Shown in pieces: positions 12,425 through 13,302 of a DNA stretch of 13,302 nt. Position numbers and translations under genes: made by a program. Under the pieces are notes generated by a model. That model was not told the origin of the DNA. It made no database searches and was given only the letters and a program-made list of their open reading frames with translations. Each line of letters begins with the position of its first letter. The first letter of the stretch is position 1. The DNA comes from Clostridiales bacterium UBA6981 (lineage in GTDB: Bacteria; Bacillota; Clostridia; Oscillospirales; Oscillospiraceae). Where the stretch lies: assembly GCA_002450075.1 (NCBI GenBank), contig DJYJ01000066.1:1-13302 (forward strand). Direction: 5' to 3'.

Positions 12425-13258
12425 ATGTCATATCGTAAAATTCTGACCATCCAGGACATCTCCTGCGTCGGCCAGTGCTCGCTGACTGTCGCGCTGCCGA
12501 TCCTGTCGGCCGCGGGGATGGAGACCTGCATCCTGCCGTCCGCCGTGCTGTCCACACACACGGCCGGCTTTTCCGGCTATACCGTCCGCGACCTGACGGC
12601 GGACATTCCCGGCATCGCCGCGCATTGGAAAAAGGAGAACATCCGCTTCGACGCGCTCTATACTGGCTATCTCGGCTCCACCGAGCAGATCGCGTATGTC
12701 AGACGTATCGCCGCGGAGCTGCTCTCCGAGGGCGGCGCCGTGATTGTCGATCCGGCCATGGCCGACAACGGCAAACTTTACCCCGCCTTTGATGCGGCCT
12801 ATGTCGAGGCGATGAAGTCGCTGGCCTTCTCGGCGGACATCATCCTGCCCAATATCACAGAGGCCTGCTTCCTCACGGGAATGGAATACCGCGAGCAGTA
12901 TGACAGAGCCTATATCGACGCGCTGCTCGACGCTCTCGCGGCCTGCGGCGCGAAGACCGTTGTGCTCACGGGCGTGGGCTTTGACGCGGAGCACACCGGC
13001 GTTATCGTGCGCGAGGGCGGCGAGACGCGCTACTATGAGCACCGGAAGATCGCCAAGGGCTGCCACGGCACGGGCGACGTTTATGCCGCGGCTTTCGTCG
13101 GCGCGCTGGAAAACGGGCTCGGCGCCTATGAGGCGGCCGTCCTCGCCGCGGACTATACCGTGCGCTGTATCGAGCTCACGCAGGGCGACGCCGCCCACTG
13201 GTACGGCGTCAAATTTGAGCTGGCGCTGCCGGAATTCATCCGGATGCTCGGGAAATAA
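12425..13258 (+). CDS. Pyridoxamine/pyridoxal kinase (PdxK/PdxY-like)
   Basis: Phosphorylates pyridoxamine, pyridoxal or pyridoxine with ATP in vitamin B6 salvage, in the cytosol. The 277-residue protein has the substrate-side motif QDISCVGQCSLTVALPILSA (10-29), the lid and substrate region PSAVLSTHTAGFSGYT (38-53), DPAMADNGKLY (109-119), LPNITEACFLTG (141-152) and the C-terminal GCHGTGDVYAAAF (212-224) with the anion hole and catalytic base Asp218. It is close to the family usually annotated as pyridoxamine kinase in Clostridia. The ORF is open from a GTG at 12401, but the ATG at 12425 has GGAGG 7 nt upstream and gives the normal N-terminus. Divergent from the MocR regulator, which probably controls it. 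A hairpin terminator follows 20 nt after the stop. Confidence 0.92.
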   Translation: MSYRKILTIQDISCVGQCSLTVALPILSAAGMETCILPSAVLSTHTAGFSGYTVRDLTADIPGIAAHWKKENIRFDALYTGYLGSTEQIAYVRRIAAELLSEGGAVIVDPAMADNGKLYPAFDAAYVEAMKSLAFSADIILPNITEACFLTGMEYREQYDRAYIDALLDALAACGAKTVVLTGVGFDAEHTGVIVREGGETRYYEHRKIAKGCHGTGDVYAAAFVGALENGLGAYEAAVLAADYTVRCIELTQGDAAHWYGVKFELALPEFIRMLGK

Positions 13259-13277
13259 CGAAACGAAAAAACAAGAC

Positions 13278-13302
13278 CCGCCGCAGACGTCGTCTGCGGC
13301 GG
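13278..13302 (+). terminator. Terminator after the kinase gene, cut by the window end
   Basis: CCGCCGCAGACG (13278-13289) and CGTCTGCGGCGG (13291-13302) form a GC-rich stem of at least 10 bp, preceded by an A run. The T run expected after it would lie beyond the window. Confidence 0.75.

Overview
The window looks like chromosomal DNA from a GC-rich, anaerobic Gram-positive member of the Clostridia, probably of the Oscillospiraceae/Ruminococcaceae kind. This rests on strong AGGAGG-type ribosome binding sites, sigma-A-like promoters with 17-bp spacers, lipobox lipoproteins, a YtrA-type GntR regulator with its ABC genes, and family content typical of gut Clostridia. It is an inference from gene content; no rRNA or tRNA is present to fix the taxon. 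I see no transposase, phage gene, CRISPR array or tRNA.

Layout. (1) 1-2040, minus strand: a GntR/YtrA repressor, an ABC ATPase and an ABC-2 permease with overlapping ends, under a promoter whose -10 lies in a palindromic operator. A further gene probably starts at the left edge. (2) 2079-3992, plus strand: two lipoproteins, each with its own ribosome binding site and separated by a terminator, which share a C-terminal domain of about 110 residues but have different N-terminal halves. (3) 3948-4317: a gene-free, hairpin-rich stretch bounded by two identical 32-nt copies of a terminator hairpin. (4) 4318-8215, minus strand: an operon of type I L-asparaginase, a BaiN/HI0933-family flavoprotein and a COG2509-type FAD-dependent dehydrogenase. 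(5) 8225-11269, plus strand: an operon of a VTC-domain polyphosphate polymerase-like protein, a DUF4956 membrane protein and a beta-helix 'carbohydrate-binding' lipoprotein. A perfect 20-bp direct repeat with 21-bp period sits between its promoter and the divergent asparaginase promoter. (6) 11264-13302: a MocR-type regulator that lacks its C-terminal part, divergent from a pyridoxamine/pyridoxal kinase, with overlapping promoters and three CTGGT motifs between them.

How they work together. Region 1 is a self-regulated ABC export or stress module. Region 5 is the most system-like unit: a cytosolic VTC catalytic domain, a separately encoded membrane partner and a surface beta-helix lipoprotein, translated with overlapping start and stop codons, which recalls the catalytic-plus-membrane design of the yeast VTC complex. 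Region 6 is vitamin B6 salvage with a probable PLP-sensing regulator. The lipoproteins of region 2 and the structured element of region 3 are the least explained parts.
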